From contig NC_092678.1 in the NCBI RefSeq assembly GCF_964355755.1, positions 22,114,365-22,178,364 on the forward strand: a DNA stretch of 64,000 nucleotides. Direction: 5' to 3'. The translations under genes were made by a program, and so were the position numbers. Positions 1 to 14,600 of the stretch are shown here, piece after piece (position 1 is the stretch's first letter; each line of letters opens with the position of its first letter). Source of the DNA: Antedon mediterranea (lineage: Eukaryota; Echinodermata; Crinoidea; Comatulida; Antedonidae). The notes below the pieces were generated by a model. The model was not told the origin of the DNA. It made no database searches and saw nothing but the letters and a program-made list of their open reading frames with translations.

Positions 1-410
1 ACATTTTGACCTGTATAAAAATAGGCCTACGAACTTCTTATTTTACTTAAACTAAAAATAATTATCTTTTTTTGTTGTTGCTAAAATCTGATGCAGAATA
101 CTCTATAATGTTGTCCAATCAGGACGTAACATTTTGACCTGTATAAAAATAGGCCTACGAACTTCTTATTTTACTTAAACTAAAAATAATTATCACTTTT
201 TTTGTTGCTAAAGTCTGATGCAGAATACTCTATAATGTTGTCCAATAAGGACGTAACATTTTGACCTGTATAATAATAAGAACTTATTATTTTCCTTAAA
301 CTAAAAATAATTATCACTTTTTTTGGCTAAAATCTGATGCAGAATACTCTATAAAATGTTGTCCAATCAGCACGTAACATTTTAACCTGTATAACAATAA
401 TAACTGGTAT
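1..410. repeat. Tandem repeat, about 128-bp unit, 3.3 copies
   Basis: Units begin at 1, 129, 256 and 377, each opening with ACATTTTGACCTGTATAA (the fourth has one change) and ending near GTCCAATCAGGACGTA. The first two copies are almost identical. The third has lost a stretch containing the AGGCCTAC word, and the fourth is truncated. The array touches the window edge, so it may extend further left. No coding capacity is seen. Confidence 0.9.
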
Positions 411-2633
411 AACATATGCAACAGATGATACTTGGAGAAGAAAAAGCGGAAAATGTAGCTTAAACTGATTTGAACAATTTCTAAAAAAACGTTTCCTTAT
501 TCCGTATTGTAAGCATTTTGTTTATGGGTTTTACTATGTAGAGCTAGAGTGTCCGAGCAGAGTATGTCAACGATGAGGTTCCTGAATGTCTTACGATCCC
601 TGTGCCTATAATAAACTGCTTCAAGAGCTGTATGACAAGTCTTTGTTGGTATACTCTGTTCTGCCATCTTGCCTTTTGCCTTCCTTGCTATCGTTCACCT
701 TTCATACTGCTCCATAAAAAAACTGCATTGGGGCCAATCAGTAGGCCTACATTAGCCTGATATTGACATTACGTAACGGATATGATAATTGCAGAAGAAT
801 AAAGCGGACAATGTAACTTAAAACTTTATGTTAACAATATACAGTACAATAAAAACGTCTCCTAATTTCGCTTTACAAGCAAATGTTTATAAAATAAACG
901 TCAAAAAAATATGTAATTACTCGCGATAAGCACATTGAACAACGCATCATCGGGCAAGGATTGTACAGATGTACACTATATAATGAAAAAGGTGCGTGAT
1001 ATTTAAAATAATTAGCATATTGATGCAGTCATTCATTGTGATAACATACACGAGGGATGTGACATGGAGTGTTGTATGGAGATAGACAGTTCCAGATCCT
1101 GATCTTTCGGAAATGTTTCCAAGAGAAATAATTAAGTAGGCTATAGTATGTCGAACCGAGCTCACATTGACTAAACAATATAAAGAGATTATTTATCATT
1201 TATTTAGTAGTCCTATTTAACATAATACTGTACATGTATTAAAAAACATAGGCCTGTTCATTTTTTAGAAAAAAAAACATGGATCAAACGGGCGCCACAG
1301 CAGAGAAAAGCAGCAACAACTGACGAAGCCAGACTTTGTAAGTAAGTTACATTGGTTTTAATATCTCCTTCGGTATCTTAAAACTGAATTAATTAATACA
1401 CACTGTGTTATTATTTTATTTACTGCATTCAAGATTAATAAGTATTTTTATAATGTTTTTATTTTGTTGATAAATGTCATCTGCCTGTCGACGAATTACT
1501 TCTTTCTGTACTGTTTGTCACGTCAGCTGTGTTACGAAACGTAGTGCATATTGTTAAAGAAGAAAGAAGAGTATCACTCCGCAGACAGCAGCATTATCGC
1601 AATAAATAAGCAATTTTGTCAAACCACATCAAGACAAAAGTTTGTAAAAAAAAAAACCAATCGGGAAATGTAACATGAATATGTAATACCATAATTTAAG
1701 GATATTATAAAAGTGCTTATGTACGAGTTATTGAAATTGAATATTAAACAACCATTCTAAACAAACACAGCCGGGAAATTTACCAAGATTACAATCGCCG
1801 AATAAATTAGCAAAGATTGAATATCTTTCTCATTTGAAAATAATTGTGAATAATTGGTATCTTAAACATTTTTTTAGACAGTACTTGTAGAAAAAACGAA
1901 GTTATCAAACTCAGGTATTATCGGTTACACTGTATTTAGATATTCCATCACCTAGAAGAATAGGGCTTCATTTGGTGAATATTTGAAGTTATGTAGGCCC
2001 TATATGCTATATGTTATCAATATAGTTTTTACTTGATTGATTGATTAATATTCGGATTGGATTCGAACTAAAATAAGATTCAATATAATTTTTAAATTTA
2101 ACTTTTCTATAATTCTATAGTTTTACAGCTTTTGAGTGACAATAGATGTTCCATCATTGCCAAGAAAAACTTTAAAAAGTTCTTAATAAAGCAATCAGGA
2201 ACCAAAACCTCGATCAACAATTAGTTATTTGCTGATGATGATATTGCTTTCATTTCCAACGATCGTCTTCAAGGAAGTTCAATTTTAAAAAGTCTAAAGT
2301 TCTTAAACACCATACTTATTTCCAATTACAAAGTTGGAAAACCCAAGGAAGAGTGAAATTAATTTCCCTGGAAAACCCAGGTTGGGTGAATGCATTGTTT
2401 TAAAAATGGTTAACCGGAATTAGCCTATCTGTATAAGTTTTAACGGGAAATACTTGAACAAACGAGGCACTGTTAAACTAATAACCAATGGAAATATAGA
2501 TCAACATCATGTTAAACTTATGCTAAGATGGTACACGCATAGGCTCACGTCAGCGTTTGTAGTTAGTTGGAGAAAGTCGGTTAAACAAAGGAGTGATGGA
2601 ATAGCCTTTAAACGAACTTTTCAAGAAATTATA
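411..2633. other. Upstream intergenic region, no gene recognised
   Basis: AT-rich sequence with only short, stop-riddled reading frames. A slightly GC-richer patch near 1279-1337 ends in a donor-like GTAAGT and could be a non-coding first exon of the downstream gene, but nothing confirms this. A TATAAG sequence lies at 2432-2437, about 200 bp before the start codon at 2634; its role as a TATA box is only a possibility. Confidence 0.5.
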
Positions 2634-5600
2634 ATGAAGTTGTTCGTGTCCATCATATTTTTATCAATTTCTCATTTGATTGTTTCCATACCTGAGCCAG
2701 GAAAGTAAGTGTATTTAGTTATTTATATATGGATTTTTTTTTTCAAATTAATGTTACTTGATATGATAGGCCTAAATGATTTGTTTTCACAGTACCGATA
2801 TTATTTGGACTATTATGTGTTAGCAAATTTGAACAAGAATAACTTAAATTTAAGTCGGGACGATAGCGATTGCAACAATGTACGTGGAAGCAATGTCTTT
2901 ATTTAAAATAGCTTTGTTCATTGAAAATTTACATAATCGTTCGTGAAATTGTTGTTTTAAATTATAATTATTTTTTCAAATTTGTTATATCTAGATTGTA
3001 GGCCAATAGTTTAAAATAGAAATCGCATTTTAGCCTGAACTGCGACTAAGTCGATAGATTTCCTATGCCAAGTTGAGTAACGCACATGACAATGTGACAA
3101 CAACCACTGAACAAAGAATTTTAATCTTTTAGTCCTAATGTATGTTCTACGACAGTTTCTAAACTGCATTCACGGAAAGTTAGTTACCCCGTCTCGTACA
3201 AAACTCAAGGCAAAACGAAATGTGGTTTGTTTCGCTGGTTTCGCTGCACAACATACAGGTAGGAGCCTCAAAAATTATATTTAGTAAACTAGGATTCCGT
3301 AGGTCCAGTGTACACATCTAGCTCATGTGCACTTAAAGATGTATTGTCCCTTGAAACACAAAAAAATGAAAAAAAAAAATATTCTAAATTTAAAGTGGCC
3401 ATATCAAAAGTAATATTAAAGTTATTCACTTTAAGTCGAAAATTCGAGGCAAAAACAACAAGTTTACGTAATTAACATGTAAATTTAGTTTGATTACATT
3501 TCATCTGGAAAATCGTCGCGAGCGAAAGTAAACAAAGATTTCAAACCATGAGTACGCATTATGCATTGCTAATTAGGATTGTTTACAACTCGTCACGATT
3601 AAGAAGGTATTTTCACACAGATCTAGTCTGGGTTCCAGACGGAGTTTTGTCTTAATATTAGTAAAAAGATAAATATTTTGGCACATATGGCGTTTCATAC
3701 GTATACTACTTGATTTTGGTCGAAATAAAAACAAATAAATTAAAAAAAAGATAATACAGACTTGGGGCAAGTCTAACACAGATCATGAGGAAGTTTTATG
3801 ATTAGCCTATGCATACAGAGCAGTAGCCAAACAAGCGCGTTTCATTATGGGATGTTTTGATCGAAAACTTTGACTGGAAGTCAAAGTTATTTTTTAAACA
3901 AAAAAACGTCTGTATTTCAGTTAAATGATTTTTTTTTAGTTAGTTAGCTTAGATAGTTAATAGCTATTATGATACTTCTAAATGACCCACCTTTTTTCGA
4001 AATCTTTTATTTTTTATTTTTTTGGAATTAGTCAAATGGACAATACATCTTTAAAAGAACCTAGTACAGCTTTCGGGACGCACACAGCCACTGTCGCACA
4101 CAACCACTCATTATCATTTGCGACTCCAAAGCCGGAATGCCAAATATAAATAAAATAACAGTGACAAAATTAATCTATTTCTGAGACTTTTTTGTTTTTT
4201 CTTAAAACTTAACCATAATATTCATCTTCGAATTTTAAATGACTATAAATACGACTGTTAGCTTTTTCCATGTATTTCGAAATTATAGTTTCGAACCTTT
4301 AAGTTTAATAAAATGTTATTGTTTTAAAGTCGTCGGTACGGTATGAAATATCGCAGAGAGTACTATAAGGTGTATTCAACGAATTACTTTTGCTGTAATG
4401 GTTGGGCTGAGCATGATAAATTGGAAGGTTGTCCAATTCGTAAGTTTATAGCACAAAATTACTTTGTTTTTTGTTTTTTGTTTTTCAACGTTTTACTATA
4501 ATTAATTTGTATAGTTTAAAAACATCTAGAAACATGAATATGGCCATGGTGACGTAGATATGGTAAACATTTTATAAGATTATTAGAAGATTTCGTTATG
4601 TTCAGCATAGTTAAACCTTATTTAACTTATAATTCAGGATTATGTGTAGGCCTACCATTCATGATCAACTCCAAGTTTGATAACATTTTCTATAGCGTAT
4701 AAAGAAGAAAAACAAGCCCCATGTATAGGGGATATATGTTTGTTACGTTGGTATTAAAAAGTGTGAACAGAATCTTTTTTCTTTATATTTTTGTATAGCT
4801 TTGTGTACCGATACGAATAGATGTAGTGCCCATGGGGTGTGCGTCAGTCCAAACACATGCCGCTGCAATTCTGGTTTTGATGGACAACGTTGTGATCATA
4901 GTAAGCTATACAGTACACTTTGTAAATTTAAACCATATATGATCTGCAGTGTGTCTTATTAACATCGAGAAAGAATTCTTTCTTCCAATGAGAATGAGCT
5001 AGATGAAAGCCGTACGTAATACGTTACTAAAGCTAGTTCCCATTAAGCGTGGTTCTCACTAGAACTCAACGCAGCGACGTATTGACGCAAAGTGATGTAT
5101 TGCGTAATCACAAGTGGGAACCGACGACGCAATGGTGCTGCAAAAATCGCACGTTTGAATTCACGCAGGTGGGGACAAACACAATTATTAGAAGGGCATT
5201 TTCTTACGTTGCGTAGGTTGCGTTACGTTGCGTCGCTAGTGGGAACCAAGCTTAAAGCATGGTTCCCAATAGTGACGCAACACAAGGACGTAACGCAACG
5301 CAAGTGAATTGACCAATCACAAGCGATGGCTTATTCGCTTGTGATTACTAACTGTCTATAACTTCGCTTGTCATTGGTTAAAACGCTTGTGTTGCGTTTA
5401 CGTCCTTGCGTTACGTTCTAGTGGGAACCAAGCTTTAGAACGGAACGCAAGGTCGTAAGCCGCAACGCAAGCAAATTGACCAATCAAAAGCGACAGTTGG
5501 ATTACTCCATCGGTTTTGATTGGTCAAATCTCTAATTGACAATATTGCATATTGGGGATTTTTTCAGACATCAATGAATGTTTGGTAAACAAAGGTGGGT

Positions 5601-8600
5601 GCCAGCATCGATGTATCGACACAGTAGGAAGTTACTATTGCCAATGTTTTACTGGATATATACAGAGGGATAAAATATGTGAAGGTAACATTTGAAATTA
5701 TTTAGTTTTTCCATCTTATAGGCCTGTTATATCGCTATGGATAGAACAACATTTACTATGTTCCATGTCTAACAACAAATGTTATAAGATAGAAATCAAC
5801 GTCATTGTTTGTACCTGAATAATTAAATAATAAAATGCTATAAATATTGAACTAAATAATAATACAAATTATTATTTTTTATAATTTTGATTTTATACTT
5901 TGAAACGGTTGTGGATATTTTTTGGCTGTGCAGAGAAAATATCGTATACTTTAGATATAAGAATTGTCTTTTTGTTAGTTAACGAATGTTTAAACAACAA
6001 CGGTGGCTGTGAGCATTTGTGTAATAAGATCGTTGGCGGATTTCAGTGCGATTGTTCGCCTGGATTTGAACTTACAGGCTCTACGGAATGTTTACGTAAG
6101 TTTTTTACCATTGAATGAAATAGGTCTAGAAAGTAGAAGTTATCTACATCTGCATAGTGGGAGGTGTACTGCCTTGTTAATGAAAAAACCAAGAGTGCAA
6201 ATATTTATTTTAAATTTCAGATTATTTAATACCAGATAAACTAAAAGTTGTCGAATCTTGGGTCAATCTATTTAGGATTTTGAAATATTATGTTTGTTTA
6301 TTGTACTACGGTATCTTTAAACAATATAGCACTTGTAGGGGTTAGAATTTTTTTGCAATGAGATTGCTTTGTTGTTGTTTTTTAATATTGTTCATAATAA
6401 ATACGTACGTATGTATTGTTATTTTGTATAGAGAAAATATGAGAAAATATATTAATGTGGTCCATATTTTTAATCCAGTTGTTTCATAAATTGAAAATGT
6501 ACCAGCTAGGCATATAGTACTACTACTGTAATTATAATCGGTACATCTATACAACTATATTAAGTTGAAGATCGTATGTTTTTATAGCTATTTGTAAACC
6601 TCCGTGTAAGAACAACGGTCAATGCGTGGCACCCAGCGAATGTAATTGTCCTGATACGTATAGAGGCAGCAGATGCGAAGTCGGTAAGTATGTCAAATTG
6701 TGTGATCAATTAAAAAAAGTGTAACATTTGCAAATACTCAGAAAGTACCGTTTGATACTTACTTACTTAGTCCGGGACATACCCGAACTTATAAGTCCAG
6801 ATTCCTCCATAACTTCCTATCTGCCATTGTAACAGCCAGTTCCTCTCTCTCTGCATACCAGTGTCCAGTACATCAATGTATGTGAGAGCGGTCTTGTTTT
6901 ACAAATCCGTTTGATACACACTACTAATAAACATAATATTCTGTTCGTTTGGTACAGATGTGAATGAATGTTCGGTGGATAATGGCGGCTGTGATCATTT
7001 GTGTGAAAATCTTCCTGGAACTTTCATATGTTCGTGTTTAGATGGATATTCCGGTACAATGGACTGTACAGGTACGTATTATTAACATTCGCCTATCAAG
7101 GAAACAGCCTCTCTGAAGTATTTCTAATTGAAACGCTGGTTGTTAGTTTGTTTACGAATATAAAGTTTACAATAAATGTTTCCATAGCGAAGAATTACCT
7201 GGCGTATGACGTCAACTTTAAGTTTAATATACAACATATTTGTTCACTTTTATCAGATATTGATGAATGTTCCATAGCTAATTGTCACAGATGTATTAAT
7301 TTACCTGGTAGTTTTGAGTGTCAATGTCAGACTGGATATGAAGTCTACGATTTATACAACTGTCGAGGTAAGATAACATTGAACCACATTGCCTCAACTA
7401 CACAACTGAAAAGAAAGATAAGCGAACGATAAAGTGTATTCTCTAATTTTAATTCTAATAATCTTACTAATTTTCATTCAAAAAGATATTGATGAATGTG
7501 CCGTTGGTATAGATGGCTGTGCTCATGATTGTTCCAACTCAGTCGGTAGCTTCAGCTGTGATTGTAATCGTGGATGGACACTTAAATCTGATAAAAAGGG
7601 CTGCATAGGTATTACTATTAGTTTGTTATGTTCAATTGTTATTTTGTTGTTTGTATAAAATGTAGGTTTTGCTCAGAAACTCATACATTTTCAGTGTGAT
7701 CTTGCCGTTTGATTTTCGATTGATACCCTTTTTGTTATCTGTTCACAAATGAAGAATCGTAGTTTTTTTTTTATTATTTCATTTCCAAAAATACAACGAG
7801 AATCGAAGTTAACTAGGCCTACATCTATATGCATTTTTGCTTTTTATTTTACTTGACTTTTGAAATATTTAATTAAATCATTTTCGTTGTTCTTTCAATT
7901 CGTTCAAACAGCCAATCAATGTATCAGAATGAGTAGGCCGTTTAACGGAAAACGCACGTGTACTGGGTTTACAACAGGAGAAACTTGCGTCTTGCAATGT
8001 GACAGTAATTTTCGCTTATCAGGATCTCACACCAGAGAATGTTTATCTAGCGGTTTATGGAGTGGTCAAATAGCTCAGTGCAAAGGTGTGTACGGTCTGT
8101 TGTATATCGCACAGCGTCCGAGTTCCCAGAACATCAGTTATTAACATGTATTTAAGAAGAATAAAAATAATTGAAATGTTGCGAATCATTAAAACAATAT
8201 CAGATTTCATGCTTAGAGGTACACTTAAAATCTCCCGAGGATATTTTCCGGAAACGCGTAAAAGGATATTGGATGTTATAATGTAACGATAGCAAACGCA
8301 ACACCTCTAATGCTTAGTTCCCATCAGAGGCGTAACACAACGAAAGTGGGTTGACCAATCACAAGCCATGGATTATTCGAACTGTCGCTTGTCATTGGTC
8401 AACACGCTTACGTTGCGTTTACGTCCTTGCGTTGCATTCTAGTGGTAACCAAGTTTTACATATTAGCCTACTTGAGCAGCAAATGTGTTTCTTTTGTAGG
8501 CCTAGCCTTTGTAGAATAGTCAGCGTTATCGAACGAATTGTTATATTATTTATTATTTCTACTATTATACTTCAGTCTTCAGTATTGAGACGCTTCTCTC

Positions 8601-11600
8601 AATGTATACGGCTATATGATCGGAACACCCGGCGAATCTTTTTCGATTACCAAGTTTACGGGATCTTTAACGTTTTTTTAAAAATTGCGTATTGGTAGTC
8701 ACATGATGCCACTTTAACCAATCAGTTTTTCATAATTACATAGGCTATAATATATAATTATACTTTTACAACAGATGTCAATGAATGTTTGGTAAATAAT
8801 GGTTACTGCGATCATTTGTGTGAAAATCTTCCTGGAACATTTAGATGTTCGTGTTTTGAGGGATTTTCCGGTACAATGGACTGTATAGGTAATAATTCAT
8901 AATTACAGCAACTACTCAACGTACTTTATTGCTTGTTGACACGCATGTGTTGGAATTATTTTAAATAAATATTTGTTTATATTCGGACATCTTTTTATAA
9001 ATAAGATGTTGATGAATGTACCGTTGGTACAGACGGATGTGCTCAGCAATGTTCCAACTCAATCGGTAGCTTCAGCTGTGATTGTAAGCAGGGTTGGACA
9101 CTTGATGAAGATAGAAAAAGCTGCACAGGTATGATAAGTACAGTTTTTGACTGAAACAAAAAACATCCTAACAGTGGTTCCTATACAGTGTTAGCTGGTT
9201 CCATTAAGATTAAATCCAGAGTTATGGTTTAAAATATAATCTGATATCTTATTAAACTCTTTTTTCTATAAGATGTTGATGAATGTGCCGTTGGTATAGA
9301 TGGCTGTGCTCAAACTTGTTCCAACTCAGTCGGTAGCTTTAGTTGTGATTGTAATCGTGGATGGACACTTAATTCAGACAAGATAGGCTGTACAGGTATA
9401 CTTGTCATTTTCAGAAATCTGCAATTGAAAATCATGCTTAAACATTTTGAGACATTACCTAAAACATGAATTTAGAAATGGAAAACACCTCAGTTATATT
9501 ACTGTATGAGGCAATAGGTAACCATTCACACTTGTAGCGGTACAACATCTTTACTAAACTATTATTTTTATAAGATGTTGATGAATGTACCGTTGGTACA
9601 GATGGATGTGCTCAGCAATGTTCCAACTCAATCGGTAGCTTCAGCTGTGATTGTAAGCAGGGATGGACACTTGATGAAGATAATAAAGGATGTACAGGTA
9701 TAAAAGTACCAATACTTTTCTACAGTTACACAACTTAGTAAAACATGTCAAACTACATAGCTTCAAACCATAGGGTTGTGGTCCTATTAATACCACCAAA
9801 TCTAAGTAGGCCTACAATCCTGCGTACAGGGAATAATCAAACATACACTATTTATACCTATATAACTTAACATTTTCCTTTATATAAGATGTTGACGAAT
9901 GTGCCGTAGGTACAGATGGATGTGCTCAAAATTGTTCCAACTCAGTCGGTAGCTTTAGTTGTGGTTGTAAGCAGGGATGGACACTTGATGCAGACAAAAA
10001 GGGCTGCACAGGTATGAAAGTACCATTTCTGAGAATCTCAGTTTCACAATTATTGTATTAGCATATGAAAAGTCTAATATGGACTGGTTGACACTACTGG
10101 GATTAACTTTAGATCGAAAGGTCTTGGTACCCACCGTTGGTGTGTGAAAGAACGAACAATCTCAGATTGGAGTTGACTGCTACTGCTTCTTTAATAGCCA
10201 AGAGCCCCTATAGTGTTTTGGTATTTATTCCGAGTTATGATTATCAAATGACGGTTTAGCTAGACTTTGACATCACATTAATCGATAACCAACCAAAATG
10301 ATCCATACTGGTGACGTTTACGAGTAAATATTGTTGTTACGCAAGTAAACAAGGCCATATACATGGCTGCAGTCGCTTTCTCAAATTTGAGTTCGACCAA
10401 CCAACCGATCGACCGACCAACTGACCGACATAGTGAGCTGTAGAGTCGCGTTTGCACGCGACAAAAATGGAAAACATCCCGATCATACAGTACTAGAGTA
10501 CGAGTTTGTGACACGCCTTCATACAGTACTTATACTTGTGTGCTATCGTTTTTTACTTGTTTTTATCGTAATAAATAAACACAATAACAACAGGACGTTC
10601 ATTTCTCTATAAGATGTTGATGAGTGTGCTGTTAATTTACATGTATGTGCTCAGCAATGTTACAACTCAATCGGTAGCTTCAGCTGTGATTGCAAATATG
10701 GATGGACACTTGATACAGATAAGATAGAGTGCACAGGTATCAAAAACACTACTCATGATAAAATATTATATAATATGGTTGCTACAATACACTGTACTCT
10801 ACCAATACCGAAACGAACCAAGTCTTACTGTGCACATTAAATATTGTTTATCTTTTACAGAAATTATTTGTCCTGAAATTACAACGCCTGTCAATGGATA
10901 CATTTATTTCCCATGTGAAAATAAAGTAGGTAGTCGCTGTCGGTTTGGCTGTGATTCCGGTTACTTCTCAGACAAACTTGCAGTTGTTACAGAATGTCTG
11001 AATTCCGGAAAATGGAATAACACTGTTCCCATCTGTATTGGTAAGATAAAGTGGTAATAAACTATATAGATATTGAGTAAAAGACACAATCCATACGCTT
11101 TAATTTCGATTCATAGGCCTATACTGCTATTTTACATAAATATTGAGCTCCTTGACTGTTGAAAAATGTTTTGTTCTCGTAGAAATTCAACCATGTCTGC
11201 CATCTCCATGCGCGAACGGTGTTTGTCTAGTGTCTCAAACTGAAAGAGACGGTTATACATGCGACTGCTCTGGGACTGGTTATGCAGGGAAGAAATGCAC
11301 TGAAGGACTCGTAACAACACCAGATTGGCCCGATATTTGGAAAGGAGAAATTTATGAATTGGAATTTAGCGCTTTACCAAAGCAATCACTTCAATTAATT
11401 ATTGAAACTGATTCCGACAGATTGTTAGTGGAGCCCAACCGGTTATATTTTACAGCAAAAATTAACACAGTAACGGTTTCTATCCAAGGAGTTAGCCGAG
11501 GACCAGTGAATGTAGAATACGTTTTGAGTGGAAAGAATGCAGCTGATTTCATTACACCGGACAAAGATGAAATCTTTGTTTTGAAGAACGAATCTCAAAA

Positions 11601-14600
11601 GAACTTTCCACCAACGTATCTTCTGCCATCAGGTTGTTGTGCCATAATGGTATCGGACCAACCTACAAATACAGACCTAGAGTATGTATCTACTAAGAAA
11701 TGGGAAGCGACTAATGATGGCATGACGACTAATGGAATAGTATCAATAAAAACAGAAACATTTGAATTACCACTTCGTCTTGACGGACAGACAGTCGCAA
11801 GAGGTGCTACAACATTGACAAGAATTGATAACTATAAAAGTAAAGATACAAAGAAGTATGATATCCAAAACTTTGTAAAGTTTAACTCTTTGTATCGAAA
11901 TTACACACGCCAACTTGAAAATGTTTTGCCAGATTGGATAACGTTTATATCTGTGCATATAGATCCAATGGATGCTAAAACATCTACTTCATCTTTGAGT
12001 CTTCGTGGGACTGAAGTAAAATCGATCGAGTGGTGTTCAGCTGCACCCGTCCAAGATAATGGCCAATACTCTGTCTTCTTGCTCTACAAAACACAGCTTA
12101 CAGTTGGCGGCAGGCGTATTACATTGCCACTACCACCGTTCAAAGGAAAGTACTGTTTTATAGTGGGCGTGTCCAAAATTACATCTGGAGAAGTAATGGT
12201 GGTGTTTCCAGAAGGTTCAAGAGATGTTTTAAGTTACATTGATGATATCAATGACGAACCGTCTCTTGACGCTAATGTTAACTTTTTGGCCTTTGTAAAA
12301 TCTGATAGATCCGGCAATAAAGGGGACAACATTAAAATTATAACCAATTTACAATATTCATACTACATCAATAAAACAATTTCTGCAAAACTCAAAGGAG
12401 GTGGAGATGTTCACATTTCTCTTGATAATGGCAAACAGGTACTGTAAATATAATTCATTTAAATCTAAGTTAGGATTAGGTTACGATTTGCTTGTGTCTT
12501 TTTATGGACTGGAATAAAGTACACCTGAAATAAAATCGTTACAATTCCTAGGAAAATTATTATTTAAATTTTTTCCATTAGTTGTTCAGTCACCTCTTCA
12601 TTCAACGTTGGGTGTTGCAACAGTTTGGCAATTCTAAAATCAGCTTGTTCTGGAAAGTATTCGGAGAAGACTTGAAGTTGAATTTTAGTTCAAATCAAGA
12701 AAATACACCGATTTTGAATGCTGACATTGGTGGTGAGTTTTCTTTTAATAACATTTAAGTAAAAAAAGATCGCTACTATGAAAACATAATATTAAATTCA
12801 GTGGACCACCTGTTGATGCAGTATTGCTACCAGTATCCACTGATTTGTTTGATATTTTACAGATTTTGTTGCTGATAAACACGTCTCCCAGCGAGGAATA
12901 GTGATGAAGGCGCCATCGTCAACTGATGCTTTCGACAATACCCCATTTTCCAGGTTGTTAAAGAAAATCAAAGGACCAATAGAAGTCTTTGTTGATTATG
13001 ATCTGTATCCACATAATATATTGCAATCTAATTTGGACTCTATGACAGAAACCATCAGAGATCTAAAAAGGATTGTTCCTCAAATAAAATCATTAGCTAA
13101 ACAACTAGAAGCCAGTGGATATGACGGTATATACATAGATATTAATTCTGCAGTTGATATATTGAAAGAAAACACAAGATATTATCTTTTATCAGACTTA
13201 CACGATTTGAAAACGATTGGTGACTCTGTAAACGCAATACGAATACAGTGCAAACGAGTTCTGAATATCCTATGGAATTTTGATGATGAAATGAGCAATT
13301 TGGATATTCAGAATATTGATTTGAAAACAGATTTACAAAATGTCACAACTCATTTTGAGAATTTAGGTAATCAAATTCTGATTGAAGTGCAGAATATTTT
13401 CGTTGAGGAAAGTGTATCAAGATCTGGTTTTCGCATGACTTCCCAACTCTGTTTACCTTCCAGCCTTTGCTTTCCCTCGACGAAGATTGAAGCTTTATAC
13501 TCCATCAGTAGCTGTTCCAAACTACACAATCAGTCAATATCAAACAATATTGATTCAAATCTGCCTCGAGTATGTATAACAGGAGACTATCTTATGACCA
13601 AAAACCTCAATCTATTCATAAGTATCCCGTTTGGCTCACACTTCGAGGTGGTTTTTGACTCCAGCAAGAAGTATTGGTTCGGAGGTATACAAGTGGAAAT
13701 CAACCTTCTTGGAATTCAAGGAGTAACAACTATGTATCTGGCAACGGCACAAATTCATTTCACTTTTTCTGGTAAACTGTGGGGCTTGTTTGATACGAGT
13801 GGTAATGCTACGTCTGAATTGAGTTCCTTTGAATCGATGGGACTGTCGGTAAATGGCCAAGTTGCAGCCGAGGGTCCATTATCATTGGGAAGACGTCTAA
13901 AAGACAAAATTATTTCCTTTTCCCAGAAATCTGTTGACGATAGTGAACGAAGATTAAGCCGAGCGTCTAAGTCTGTTGAAACAATAAAATCAAAATTGCA
14001 GAAAGCTTTGGACGAAGAAGTTATACAAAAGAGTACTGTTGCTAACGCTAAGAAAAAACATATTTCTGCAGCTGAAGAAGTTGTGGTGGCAAACATTGCA
14101 GTTGAAAAAGCGCGCGAGTTACTTGGATATACACGAGGAAGTATGAAAGAGACAATGGCAACACACTTGAACAAGGTTTGTGAAATAGCCGAGTGCAGAG
14201 TGGTCTGTCTACCCAGTAGTAAAATTGTCGTTGTGAAAGACAAATTTCTATCAACTATACCGATACCAAAGAAATGTTGCGATAAAACTGTTGAAGACAC
14301 GATAGTTGATACTAAAACTAGCTACTGTACGACGTGTTGGGAGTCGACGCCTGTTTCTCATGTCAGTATCAACCCATTTGTTGCCGCCGCTGGTTTTGCT
14401 TTACTATTTATACACCCCCTTTTGGGATATCCATTATTAGTATCATCCATAAAGAAAGGTAAGCGAGACTCTTATTCCATTTCCGAATGCTGTGAATTTG
14501 GTATGGAAACAGTTAAAATACCAGTTGAGTTTACGTTATGTAGCACGTGTGTTAGTTATAAGACCATTACGGGTCAAAAAGATAAGCTTCAGTTAGAAGA

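Noticed and set aside
1279-1337. Short coding exon upstream of the large gene
   Set aside because: The ATG frame stops after 14 codons; at most a non-coding exon, with no evidence of linkage.
8351-8698. 115-codon plus-strand ORF
   Set aside because: Starts inside a MITE and lies wholly in an intron between sushi and EGF exons; no domain.
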